DNA from: RHLJ01 sp040222455
Lineage (GTDB): Bacteria; Bacteroidota; Rhodothermia; Balneolales; Balneolaceae
Reading direction: 5' to 3'
Length of the DNA: 64,000 nt
NCBI GenBank assembly: GCA_040222455.1
Contig: JAVKDD010000020.1
Location: 248,001-312,000 of the forward strand
The notes under the pieces were generated by a model, which saw nothing but the letters and a program-made list of their open reading frames with translations, ran no database searches and had not been told where the DNA came from. Of this stretch, positions 28,163-36,947 are shown one piece after another. Each line of letters starts with the position of its first letter. The first letter of the stretch is position 1. The translations under genes were made by a program, and so were the position numbers.

Positions 28163-28193
28163 GAATTAGGAATAGACATTCTATTCCTAATTC
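28163..28193. other. Perfect 13-bp hairpin between pntAA and pntAB
   Basis: GAATTAGGAATAG (28163-28175) and CTATTCCTAATTC (28181-28193) pair perfectly over a 5-base loop. On the minus strand no T run follows, so it is not a standard terminator. It may stabilise or process the operon mRNA. Confidence 0.6.
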
Positions 28194-28198
28194 TTAAT

Positions 28199-29323
28199 TC
28201 ATTTATTCTTAACCATTGGAGAAATAATCTCTCCGTTGTGTGTAATCGTGGTGTTTAATAAAATTTCATCTTCAAAATTAAAATTGGCCGCACCGTCTTT
28301 AATAAGAAGATTTAGGAGATTCAGCATATTTTTCGCGTACAATAAACTGGCGTGGTTCGAAAGCTGACTTGGCAAATTGATTGGTCCAACTATATTAACT
28401 TCGTTTTCAACTACGGTTTTACCAGCTACCGTAAGTTCGCAATTTCCCCCATTTTCGGCGGCTAAGTCTACAATAACGGAGCCTGGTTTCATGTCAGCAA
28501 CCATTTCCTTGGTAACAAGTAGAGGTGCAGGACGTCCAGGGATTAACGCGGTTGTTATTACAATATCCGATTTTTTAACATGCTCGTGGACGACCTGTTT
28601 TTGCAGCTCCTGACTATCTTTGGAGAGTTCTTTTGCGTACCCACCTTTAGTTTCAGTGTTTTCTTCTTCCAAAGGAACTTCAACAAATTTAGCGCCTAAA
28701 CTTTCAACTTGTTCTTTTACAACTGGGCGAACATCATAAGCCTCTACAACAGCGCCAAGTTTTCTACATGTTGCAATAGCCTGAAGTCCCGCTACCCCGG
28801 CGCCTAAAATCAGAGCTTTAGATGGGGGTATGGTTCCTGCGGCTGTCATCATCATTGGGAAATATTTATCCAATGTGCTTGCAGCTATTAATGAAGCTTT
28901 ATAGCCAGCAATTGAACTCATAGATGAAAGTGCATCCATATTTTGAGCTCTAGATATTCTGGGGATGGCATCCATTCCCATTGCGCTAATTCCCTCAGAT
29001 TTGAGGAACTCGACTAAATCAGCATGTTGTAAAGCCCAAAGAAAACATATCAGGACAGCATTTTCACGTAGGTTTTTCAAATCTTCTTTAGGTGGTGTTT
29101 GAACTGCTAAGAGAATATCCGTTTGCTCAAAAAGCTGCTTTCGATCATTTATAATCTTTGCACCAGCTTTTTCGTAAGCGGTATCTAAATAATTTGACGA
29201 AAGTCCAGCATTAGACTCAACCCAAACCTCTAATTCTTTCTTTACTAATTGAGCAGCAACATCTGGTGTAAGCGCTACTCTCCGTTCGTATTCGGCAGTT
29301 TCTTTTGGAACAGCTATAATCAA
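28199..29323 (-). CDS. pntAA: NAD(P) transhydrogenase subunit alpha, NAD-binding part
   Basis: 374 residues, domain I of transhydrogenase, related to alanine dehydrogenase. Visible are MIIAVPKETAEYERRVALTP, the Rossmann loop LILGAGVAGLQAIATCRKLG, YDVRPVVKEQVESLGAKFV, and the mobile-loop region DIVITTALIPGRPAPLL. First gene of the minus-strand pnt operon, separated from pntAB by about 60 bp containing a stable hairpin. Confidence 0.96.
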   Translation of the reverse strand: MIIAVPKETAEYERRVALTPDVAAQLVKKELEVWVESNAGLSSNYLDTAYEKAGAKIINDRKQLFEQTDILLAVQTPPKEDLKNLRENAVLICFLWALQHADLVEFLKSEGISAMGMDAIPRISRAQNMDALSSMSSIAGYKASLIAASTLDKYFPMMMTAAGTIPPSKALILGAGVAGLQAIATCRKLGAVVEAYDVRPVVKEQVESLGAKFVEVPLEEENTETKGGYAKELSKDSQELQKQVVHEHVKKSDIVITTALIPGRPAPLLVTKEMVADMKPGSVIVDLAAENGGNCELTVAGKTVVENEVNIVGPINLPSQLSNHASLLYAKNMLNLLNLLIKDGAANFNFEDEILLNTTITHNGEIISPMVKNK

Positions 29324-29570
29324 TGTCTTCCTCCAACTTTAGTTTCACTTAACATAACGAAATAGAAGGTTTCGACAAACAAAAGTGGGAGCGCTTTTTT
29401 TAATCATTTTTAGAATTGAAGTAAATAGTTCAAAGCATTTTGCGTGTGAATGTAACTTCTGTGAAGAATCTATTTTATTAAAATAAATTTTTAATGAAGT
29501 ATGAAGTTCTGAATAAGCAGAATTTTTGCTTGGGATAATGTATAATGAAGGAAAGTAGAGGGGGTGTTTT

Positions 29571-30680
29571 ATGAAATCAATTTTAAAATTTAGTTTTCTA
29601 TTAATTTGTTGTGCTTTGCTGGCTAACCTTTCTTGTGATGATATCGATTTAGAGGGAGAGGAAGCTGGTAGTGTTTTGGGGTTTTGGCAACTTCATCCTA
29701 CGAATGGAATCGTACCATTTTTATTAATTTCTGAAACGGAAGTTATTTTTTACTATTTCGACAGCATAAAAAACTGTACTACAACAGACGCTTACGAAAT
29801 TGTAAGAGTTGATGGCACAGGGTTTTATATACTTACACAGGAAGGACTGGAAGAAAACAGAGTATTAGCAATTTCACGAAATAATTCATTGATTCATGTA
29901 AGGGATATAAACGAGACCCAAAGTAAAATTGAGAAATATTTCCAAAGCGAAGTAGATGTTAACTCCTTAGCTCCAGAATGTGTAAATCCAACCGATGTAT
30001 TTGGACAATGGGAACTTAGTAGAGAAAATGAACCAGCGGTATATCTTTCAATTGCTTCCGACTCTATAAAAGTGATTGAATCATTCCCAGAACAAGAATG
30101 CTTTATAATTTCAGGATTGGAAGTATTAGAAATAGACGGCAATATATTTACGATAAGTAATAATGATCCGAATTCAATATCTGCAACACAGGAAATAACT
30201 ATTACACGCACTTCTGAAGGAATTGAAGTAGAAAGAATAGAAGATGGCGAAACTATTAAAGAAAGCTTTATTGAAAGTATAGTCGATTTCTCTTCATTTG
30301 AATCTGTTTGTAGTTTTGGGCCATTATTATTTCTGGAAGGTATCTGGAAATTTGATGATTCTGGGTTAGAGAATAGTCCAGAATATTATTTGACCCTTGG
30401 AGTTGATGTTATGTCATTTCACTTTTTAAAAGGCGATCCAATAAATGACCCTGAAAATGTATGCTTCGAAATTGAACAATTTGAAATAACTTCAATTGAA
30501 GAACAGTCTTTTTCTATAAAAGGATTAAACCAGCTATTTGAAGAAATAACGTATACGTTGGATTATCAAGAAGAAGAGCTTCTGTATTTAGATGATAATC
30601 ATGACATTTTACAATTTTATAGATCAAGTACCGATTCTGTATATATCAACAATCAATGTGCATTCACTTCTGCGAATTAA
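29571..30680 (+). CDS. Lipoprotein with three internal lipocalin-like repeats
   Basis: 369 residues. A hydrophobic signal ends in lipobox LANLSC (Cys about 22). The mature part contains three related units of about 110 residues, each opening with a Gly-x-Trp strand: GFWQLHPTNG near residue 38, GQWELSRENE near 145 and GIWKFDDSG near 258. In each, strands and a conserved cysteine (KNCTTTDAYEI, QECFIISGLEV, NVCFEIEQFEI) follow. This looks like a lipocalin-like repeat protein on the cell envelope; no ligand is known. Confidence 0.8.
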   Translation: MKSILKFSFLLICCALLANLSCDDIDLEGEEAGSVLGFWQLHPTNGIVPFLLISETEVIFYYFDSIKNCTTTDAYEIVRVDGTGFYILTQEGLEENRVLAISRNNSLIHVRDINETQSKIEKYFQSEVDVNSLAPECVNPTDVFGQWELSRENEPAVYLSIASDSIKVIESFPEQECFIISGLEVLEIDGNIFTISNNDPNSISATQEITITRTSEGIEVERIEDGETIKESFIESIVDFSSFESVCSFGPLLFLEGIWKFDDSGLENSPEYYLTLGVDVMSFHFLKGDPINDPENVCFEIEQFEITSIEEQSFSIKGLNQLFEEITYTLDYQEEELLYLDDNHDILQFYRSSTDSVYINNQCAFTSAN

Positions 30681-30773
30681 AGCCTAAAACTATTGGGTGT
30701 ATAGAAATATTCGACCTCAAAATGTTCTTCAATTTCCTTATCATTTCTTGATTTAAAATTTAAGGATAAGAAT

Positions 30774-31724
30774 ATGGAAGATATTGCAGGCAAAACATTT
30801 AAAGTAGTAATTGTGGGAAGTGGACCTGCAGGATTAACAGCCGCGCTATATGCTGCTAGAGCTGATTTAAGTCCAATAGTATTCGAAGGTCCTGAGCCGG
30901 GTGGTCAATTAATGACTACTACAGACGTAGAAAACTTTCCGGGTTACCCAAATGGAGTAATGGGGCCACAAATGATGCAGGATTTCAGAGAGCAAGCAAC
31001 AAAATTTGGTGCAGACGCACGTTACGGATATGTAACAAATATCGACTTTGATGAACGACCATATAAACTCACTGTTGATGAAAAAACGGAAATAAAAGCA
31101 CATACTATTATTATTTCGACTGGAGCTTCTGCAATGTGGCTTGGTTTAGAAAGTGAAACCCGATTACGAGGAAAAGGAGTTTCAGCATGTGCAACTTGCG
31201 ATGGAGCTTTTTTCAGAAATCAACATGTCATTATAGTTGGTGGTGGAGATACTGCGATGGAAGAAGCTACATTTTTGACCAAATTCGCAAGTAAAGTAAC
31301 AGTTATTCATCGTAGAGATGAACTTCGGGCTTCAAAAGCAATGCAAACCCGCGCATTCGAAAATGAGAAAATCGAGTTTATGTGGAATAGTGAAGTCGAA
31401 GAAGTTCTCGGAGAGCAAGTGGTTGAAGGGGTGAAAATCAAAAACCGAGAAACCGGAGAGTCAATTACCCTTGAAGATGTTACCGGCGTTTTTGTAGCAA
31501 TAGGACACAAACCAAATACCGATTTGTTTAAAGGTGTGCTTACTATGGATGACGTTGGTTACATTCAAACCAAAGGTCAATCTACTAAAACCGATTTACC
31601 CGGAATTTTTGCCTGTGGAGATGCGATGGATTCATTTTATCGACAAGCGGTTACTGCGGCTGGTACAGGTTGTAAAGCAGCACTTGATGCCGAGCATTAT
31701 TTGAGTAATGAATTGGTTTCCTGA
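30774..31724 (+). CDS. trxB: Thioredoxin reductase
   Basis: 316 residues. The FAD fold is VIVGSGPAGLTAALYAARA, the redox-active disulfide is CATC in GVSACATCDGAFFRNQ, and the NADPH fold is VIIVGGGDTAMEEATFL. The C-terminal FAD segment is GIFACGDAMDSFYRQAVTAAG. Reduces thioredoxin with NADPH in the cytoplasm. The last 177 bases of the gene and about 115 bases of 3' flank are copied immediately downstream. Confidence 0.97.
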   Translation: MEDIAGKTFKVVIVGSGPAGLTAALYAARADLSPIVFEGPEPGGQLMTTTDVENFPGYPNGVMGPQMMQDFREQATKFGADARYGYVTNIDFDERPYKLTVDEKTEIKAHTIIISTGASAMWLGLESETRLRGKGVSACATCDGAFFRNQHVIIVGGGDTAMEEATFLTKFASKVTVIHRRDELRASKAMQTRAFENEKIEFMWNSEVEEVLGEQVVEGVKIKNRETGESITLEDVTGVFVAIGHKPNTDLFKGVLTMDDVGYIQTKGQSTKTDLPGIFACGDAMDSFYRQAVTAAGTGCKAALDAEHYLSNELVS

Positions 31725-32150
31725 TAAGAAATTCCAAGTTTCGGTCTGACGGCTATTTCCGTCCGACCGATAGTAACAGGTTATAACATTCTTCCCCTAA
31801 AGTATCCACCAGACGGGAAATCCGTCGGATGGATGAGAGATCCTTTTAATAGGCATTTAGATGACGTTGGTTACATTCAAACCAAAGGTCAATCTACTAA
31901 AACCGATTTACCCGGAATTTTTGTCTGTGGAGATGCGATGGATTCGTTTTATCGACAAGCGGTTACTGCGGCTGGTACAGGTTGTAAAGCAGCACTTGAT
32001 GCCGAGCATTATTTGAATAATGAATTAGTCTCCTGATAAGGAATTCTCAGTTTCGGTCTGACGGCTTTAGTCCGTCCGACTGATAGGAACAGGCTAGAAC
32101 GTTTTTCCTCTAAAACTTCCATCAGACGGGAAATCCGTCGGATTGATAGA
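31548..32150. repeat. Tandem duplication of the trxB 3' end plus flank (period 312 bp)
   Basis: Copy 1 is about 31548-31839 and copy 2 about 31860-32150, with about 20 bases between. The coding parts differ at only a few positions; the noncoding parts have diverged more. Each copy includes two hairpins after the stop: TCTGACGG...CCGTCCGA and CAGACGGGAAATCCGTCGGA. Confidence 0.9.
31833..32036 (+). pseudogene. Duplicated C-terminal fragment of trxB
   Basis: An open frame whose last 59 residues repeat the C-terminus of TrxB (DDVGYIQTKGQSTKTDL onward, with Ala to Val before CGDAMD and Ser to Asn near the end). It lacks the FAD and NADPH folds and the CATC centre. The leading eight residues come from repeat junction sequence. 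It has kept the frame and stop, so the duplication is fairly recent or the substitutions are mostly silent. No independent function expected. Confidence 0.88.
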
Positions 32151-32166
32151 GCTCAACCTTCAGTTG

Positions 32167-32595
32167 TTACTTCTTCTTTTTCTTACCTACCGTTTTTTCT
32201 TCGGGTTCGTCTTCCTTTTCTTCAGCCTTTGGTTCTTCTGCTTGAGTTTCTTCTTCTTCGTCCTCAGTAATTTCAATAATTTCAGCATCTACTGAAAATT
32301 CGTCATCATCTTCATCAATTTCACGTTCTACTAAAATTTGGTAGTCGTTTATAAACATGGCGAACATGCCAATTGCAGAAATTACAGGTGCCATTGCACC
32401 CACTAAAGCAGCTCCACCTACTCCAAATGCGAGTTGAGTTTGAAAAACAACTTCTCCTTTTTTGTTCTTGATAATTAGTCTGCGAGCACTTCCTTCTTTA
32501 ATAAATTCTCTGATTTTAGAGATGACCTCATTCACACCACCTTGAACTTCTTCATAGATGTGTTTTGCCTTTGATTTTGCCTCGTCTTTATTCAT
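32167..32595 (-). CDS. DUF4342-like protein with acidic tail
   Basis: 142 residues. Residues 1-60 resemble DUF4342 (VNEVISKIREFIKEGSARRLIIKNKKGEVVFQ). A hydrophobic Gly/Ala-rich helix follows (AFGVGGAALVGAMAPVI), then a long Glu-rich tail ending in five lysines. Function unknown. It ends about 15 bp from the trxB repeat and starts 5 bp from the opposite-strand comM ORF region, so the two genes diverge from a very short shared region. Confidence 0.7.
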   Translation of the reverse strand: MNKDEAKSKAKHIYEEVQGGVNEVISKIREFIKEGSARRLIIKNKKGEVVFQTQLAFGVGGAALVGAMAPVISAIGMFAMFINDYQILVEREIDEDDDEFSVDAEIIEITEDEEEETQAEEPKAEEKEDEPEEKTVGKKKKK

Positions 32596-32684
32596 GATAT
32601 GTGCGATTTATAAAATTTTTTGTAAGGAGTTTCCTCCAGCGGAGTCTAACTACGCAAAGCAATATAAAAAGATTCGGAGTTCAA

Positions 32685-33395
32685 ATGTTAGCCAGAGTAT
32701 TTTGTGCATCCACGGTAGGTGTTGATGCGAGGATTATAGATGTAGAAACTCACCATACAAATGGAATGGTAAAATTCTTCTTGGTAGGATTACCAGATCG
32801 AGCCGTTTCGGAGTCAAGGGATCGGGTTGAAGCTGCAATAAGAAATACAGGTTCATACTATCCATTAGGTCGAATAACAGTAAACCTTGCTCCCGCAGAT
32901 CTACCTAAAGAAGGGAATGCCTTTGATTTACCAATTGCCATTGGATTATTAAGAATGTCGGGGCAATTACATACCGATAAACTAGAAGAAACAGTTATGA
33001 TGGGAGAGCTTGCATTAGACGGGAAAATCAGACCGATAAAAGGAGTACTTCCAGTTGCAGTAGAAGCAAAAAATAGAGGGTTTAAGCACCTTGTAGTTCC
33101 AAAAGAAAATGGCCCCGAAGCAGCAGTAGTTGAAGGAATTGAAATTTTTCCATTCGAGCATTTGAATCAAGTAAAAGATTGGTTGGAAAACCGGGGTTCT
33201 ATGGATGCATTTAGTATAAATGTCCAAAATGTATTTTCACAAAACGGGCAAATGGATATGCTCGACTTTAGTGATGTGAGAGGGCAAGAAAATGTGAAAC
33301 GGGCCTTGGAAATTGCCGCAGCTGGTGGGCATAATGTGATAACATTATATTATAATACACACTATTTTAGTACTTCTCTATTTCGTGTGAGATAA
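32685..33395 (+). pseudogene. comM: comM (yifB) N-terminal fragment, interrupted by island
   Basis: ATG 32685 gives the standard ComM/YifB start MLARVFCASTVGVDA; an upstream ATG at 32601 adds 28 residues not usual for the family. 219 native codons follow: the Lon-substrate-like domain (GLPDRAVSESRDRVEAAI, NLAPADLPKEGNAFDLPIA) and the beginning of the Mg-chelatase AAA+ domain (DVRGQENVKRALEIAAAGGH). After the Ile codon at 33339-33341 the frame runs into the island, adds 17 foreign residues and stops. The C-terminal half resumes at 43925. ComM is a hexameric helicase that promotes branch migration in natural transformation. Confidence 0.95.
33334..33365. other. Left attachment site (attL)
   Basis: The native comM sequence changes to island DNA at TAA (33340-33342), which is shared with the right junction. 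The island side reads AACATTATATTATAATACAC. Its near reverse complement ends the island at the right, as expected for the two half-sites of a serine integrase attP. Confidence 0.8.
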
Positions 33396-33417
33396 ACATT
33401 CACTAAAATGGAATATC

Positions 33418-35124
33418 ATGAAAAAACAAAAGATACCGAAGGTTTATAGCTATGTAAGAATAAGCACTTCCAAACAGAAGGATGGAGATGGAATACGTAG
33501 GCAAACCGAAGACATTGACTATAAGGGAATTGCCAAGAAATTAGGTTTACCATTGGACACTGACCTGGATTTAATCGATAAAGGGTTGTCAGGATTCTCT
33601 GGTGCTCATAGAATAAAAGGAGCACTTGGGTTATTTGAGAAGGCTATCGAGGAGGGTAAGATCGCTAAGGGTAGTGTGCTTGTAATTGAAATGCTTGATA
33701 GATTAACTAGACAAGTTCTTTTAGAAGCTGTTCATTTAATGACAGGCATTCTTCTAAAAGGTGTAGGTATTTATACAGCTGTAGATGAAAAGTTCTACAC
33801 ACAAGATTCTTTTGATTTTGGTCAACTGGTATTATCTGCAAATATACTACAAACTGGTCATGAAGAGTCGTTAAAGAAAAAAGTGAGGGGGAAAGCGAAT
33901 TGGAAAGCGAAGCGTAATGAAGCCAGAAGAGGAGGAAATAAGTTGACTGCAATTTGTCCCATGTGGCTAGAGCCTGTGAAGAACGAAAAAGGAGAAACAA
34001 GTGAATTCAAGATAAAAAATGATATAGCTGCTCAAGTCCAAATGATATTCAAGCTTAAACTTGAGGGTCTGGGTAATAAACGAATAGCAAATATGCTAGA
34101 AGGGAACTGGGCAGAATCAACCATTCAGCGTTATACTCATGACAGAAGAGTTTTGGGCGAATTCCAGCCTTATACAAAGAATCATGATGAACGTGAAGCG
34201 GTGGGTGAACCAATTAAGGACATTTATTATCCTCGGATAGTTGAAGATGAATTGTTTTATGCAGTTCAAAACAAAATGAAAGAGTGGCAAGAAAGGCAAG
34301 GATATAAGGTAGGAAGGAACGGTAGAAATGGTAAGCATAGCAACATATTCGTTAAAATTGTTAAGTGTGGCGAATGTGGAGGAGCAATGCACTACGATAA
34401 TAAAGGTGATACATCAAAAGGTGGAAAGTTTCTACGATGCTACAATGCTAAGAGGTCGTTTAAAGATGAGGATGGAAACAGAGTTTGCGAGGCAAGAGGG
34501 ATAAGGTATGAGGAGTTCTTCCAAATTTTTTTCAAATATATCGACGAAGTAGATGTAAACGAATTAACACGTAACAACGAGGATATTGAGATTCAGTTGG
34601 ATGAGATTGAATTACAGCTATTAGCTAATAAATACCGCCTTCGAGAGTTTGATGAATATGAAGCTAACTTGGTAGATACGATTGCTTCAACAGGGAGTCC
34701 AGATGTTCGAAAAAAATTGGAAGAAAAGCTTGAATCAATGATTCAAGACCATAAAGAATGCCAACTAAAAATAGAAACTCTTACAACTACAGCTTCCAAG
34801 CTTCAAAGGGAAGAAAAAACAATCAAAGAAACTCGAGAGAACTTGTTAATAGCAAGAGATTACCTCGATTCTGCTGAAACTGAAGAGGAACTTATAAGTA
34901 AGCGAATCAAACTCCATCAATTAGTGTGTGAATTAATAAATGAGATTAAAATTTATCCATTAAATGAGCGCTACAAGAGAAATGAAATACACGAGGAAGA
35001 TGCTTACATACAAGTTCATATGGAGAGTCGCTATATAAATAGATTTCGGGTAGTCTTTAATACCCATGAGAAGCATATCGCAAATGTATATCTAAAACGG
35101 TTTAGAGAGAAAATAGAAGATTAA
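33418..35124 (+). CDS. Large serine recombinase (site-specific integrase of the island)
   Basis: 568 residues. The N-terminal resolvase domain has YSYVRISTSKQKDG with nucleophile Ser16, and MLDRLTRQ for the catalytic Arg region. A recombinase domain follows (IFKLKLEGLGNKRIANML), then a zinc ribbon (CGECGGAMHYDN with the second Cys pair in FLRCYN and RVCEARG), a long coiled coil (about residues 395-490) and a basic tail. It starts 76 bp inside attL, the usual position of the integrase gene in such elements, and is the best candidate for the enzyme that inserted the island in comM. Confidence 0.95.
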   Translation: MKKQKIPKVYSYVRISTSKQKDGDGIRRQTEDIDYKGIAKKLGLPLDTDLDLIDKGLSGFSGAHRIKGALGLFEKAIEEGKIAKGSVLVIEMLDRLTRQVLLEAVHLMTGILLKGVGIYTAVDEKFYTQDSFDFGQLVLSANILQTGHEESLKKKVRGKANWKAKRNEARRGGNKLTAICPMWLEPVKNEKGETSEFKIKNDIAAQVQMIFKLKLEGLGNKRIANMLEGNWAESTIQRYTHDRRVLGEFQPYTKNHDEREAVGEPIKDIYYPRIVEDELFYAVQNKMKEWQERQGYKVGRNGRNGKHSNIFVKIVKCGECGGAMHYDNKGDTSKGGKFLRCYNAKRSFKDEDGNRVCEARGIRYEEFFQIFFKYIDEVDVNELTRNNEDIEIQLDEIELQLLANKYRLREFDEYEANLVDTIASTGSPDVRKKLEEKLESMIQDHKECQLKIETLTTTASKLQREEKTIKETRENLLIARDYLDSAETEEELISKRIKLHQLVCELINEIKIYPLNERYKRNEIHEEDAYIQVHMESRYINRFRVVFNTHEKHIANVYLKRFREKIED

Positions 35125-35221
35125 AAAATAAGATTTTATACCCAATAGTCATTTGAGATTGATATGAAAAAAACTTCGAATATGTTTTTTAAATTAAATA
35201 GAAATAAAGGAGAATAAGAAA

Positions 35222-35896
35222 ATGAAAATTTATCAGCTATATCAAATTACAACGGGTTTAAGGTTCTGTTCTTGTAGAGCTGAAAGCGAAGAGGAGGCAA
35301 TAGACTACTGGTTATTTAATTTTTTGAGTGATGAAGTCTTAAGATTATCCGAACAAGAAGCAGATGTATGGCTCGATGAATTGGTAGGACTTAATCTTGA
35401 AAAATTAGGTTGCCAAGGATATGAAATACGTGAGTACATAGATAAATATGGTATCGATTTAAATACCGCTACTTTTGCAATCTATAAAGGTATTAATGCC
35501 AAGTCAGAGTACCACAGAGAAACGGTGTGCGGTAGTTTGCAATTAGTTGATGAAAAAAATTGGAGTAATTATGTCAGCGATTCTTTTGGTGAATCTTCAT
35601 TAGTCTATTTAGACGAGTTAATAAAAGTTAGTTGTTTTGATTATATAGTTAAGTACTTGACGAATTCGGATACTAAAGGATTATATGTTGGGGGAAATTA
35701 TTCTGACTATGCTTTTGAGCTACTCAAAGCGGAGAACTGGTTAAGCTGGTATAACTATGTAAAAGGGGAAATCAGTGAAAATGAATTTAATCAATGCCCT
35801 TTCTACGATGAAATGGGGAGTTACATTCATTATCCGTTTTTAGGAGAGGATATTTACCCTGATAAAATAAAAAAAAGATCAATGCAATATGTCTGA
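35222..35896 (+). CDS. Hypothetical protein, island cargo
   Basis: 224 residues, acidic, soluble, rich in Tyr and Trp (LKAENWLSWYNYVKGEIS). The N-terminus MKIYQLYQITTGLRFCSCRAESEEEA suggests a small beta-strand start. I do not recognise a family or an active site. A purine-rich AAAGGAGAATAAGAA just before the ATG could serve as a ribosome site. Its stop overlaps the start of a 49-codon ORF by 8 bases, so the two are probably one unit. Confidence 0.65.
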   Translation: MKIYQLYQITTGLRFCSCRAESEEEAIDYWLFNFLSDEVLRLSEQEADVWLDELVGLNLEKLGCQGYEIREYIDKYGIDLNTATFAIYKGINAKSEYHRETVCGSLQLVDEKNWSNYVSDSFGESSLVYLDELIKVSCFDYIVKYLTNSDTKGLYVGGNYSDYAFELLKAENWLSWYNYVKGEISENEFNQCPFYDEMGSYIHYPFLGEDIYPDKIKKRSMQYV

Positions 35897-36038
35897 TAAA
35901 GAAGAATCTAACAAACCATCTGCTTCTGTTGAGGTAGATGGTAAGGTCATTTTTGAGATTGAATTGGATGAGGATAATGCCGACTGGATAAGAGCGGCTC
36001 GAAGAAATAGAGAGGTAGATTCAAAAGAAAATAATTAA
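35889..36038 (+). CDS. Small acidic protein overlapping its upstream neighbour
   Basis: 49 residues starting MSDKEESNKPSASVEVD and containing IFEIELDEDNADWIRAARRN. ATG lies inside the last codons of the 224-residue gene (8-base overlap in another frame), a common arrangement for translational coupling. Its stop overlaps the convergent restriction-enzyme stop by 4 bases. Charge-segregated: acidic middle then a basic helix. Unknown function; possibly a regulator or immunity partner of the upstream gene. Confidence 0.55.
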   Translation: MSDKEESNKPSASVEVDGKVIFEIELDEDNADWIRAARRNREVDSKENN

Positions 36039-36919
36039 GTTTTTGTATTTTTTTCTAAGTTTGCAATTATTTGATTTCTTTTGCTATCATCTAAAGATGC
36101 AAAATATTTTAGTAGCTTCAGTGCAAATCTTCTTATAACAAAGTTAAACCATTTCTCATTGGTTTTAGTATTTGTTTGGGTAATTACTTCTATCCATTCG
36201 TCCGCTAAAAACTCTCTCCAGTCATTTATTAAAATTAGCTTATCGTTCAAATCTTCTTCATCTGTGCTCATAACTAACGCACCAGATTCTATTTTTCTGT
36301 AGTCACGGTTATAATCCGTTAGATTATTAAAACCTATAATTGGTCTTGGACTTCGATCCGGGAACGGTAATTTACTTGCTAAACTTTCTATATACAGTCC
36401 TGTTGCAATTTCTGTGCTTGATTTATTTCGTTTTAAAAAAATAACCCATTCAAAAGGTGCTACTTGTTGTACACTTGAGCCAGGAATTAAATTGTTTTTT
36501 GTTGATTTTAACTCTATTGATTTATAGTATTTTGACTCTCCATCAGAAAGAACAACCATAAGGTCAGGATTGGTATAAACTGATTCTTTTTCTTCAACGA
36601 TTTTTTCGACAATCTCACTTGGTAATTCTTCGGGTATATATACCTCAATTATTTTTACCTGACTAATATCTTTAATGTCGAATACCTGTTTTGGTTTAAA
36701 AAAATCAAATACAACTGATTTATATTTGTCAATATCAATTGTTCTGTATTTTTGCATGTAAGTTTGGAAGAATTTTTTAACAAACTCATCTGTATTAGCT
36801 TCCTCAGATTGAAACTTTATTTCTGTCAACTCTTTACTATCCTTTAAAGAGATTTCTAATTGAACTAGATAAATAGATAAAAAAGCGTCTGCTAAATCGA
36901 ATTCCTTCCCTTCAAACAT
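36035..36919 (-). CDS. Type II restriction endonuclease candidate
   Basis: 294 residues. A PD-(D/E)xK nuclease core is visible: NPDLMVVL with Asp119, then KSIELKSTKNN with Glu136 and Lys138 (PD-x16-ELK). The rest is mixed alpha/beta with a helical C-terminus. It is encoded 28 bp downstream of a C5-cytosine methyltransferase on the same strand, which is the main reason for calling it the restriction partner. The cut site is not predictable from sequence. Confidence 0.8.
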   Translation of the reverse strand: MFEGKEFDLADAFLSIYLVQLEISLKDSKELTEIKFQSEEANTDEFVKKFFQTYMQKYRTIDIDKYKSVVFDFFKPKQVFDIKDISQVKIIEVYIPEELPSEIVEKIVEEKESVYTNPDLMVVLSDGESKYYKSIELKSTKNNLIPGSSVQQVAPFEWVIFLKRNKSSTEIATGLYIESLASKLPFPDRSPRPIIGFNNLTDYNRDYRKIESGALVMSTDEEDLNDKLILINDWREFLADEWIEVITQTNTKTNEKWFNFVIRRFALKLLKYFASLDDSKRNQIIANLEKNTKT

Positions 36920-36947
36920 GAGTATTTTTCAGGTAAGGTAATCAATG

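Noticed and set aside
31833..32036. Independent thioredoxin-reductase-like small gene
   Set aside because: It is an exact-phase duplicate of the trxB 3' end with no start, cofactor folds or redox centre of its own.
32601..32684. Longer comM start at 32601
   Set aside because: The extra 28 residues are basic and unlike the family; MLARVF at 32685 is the conserved ComM start.
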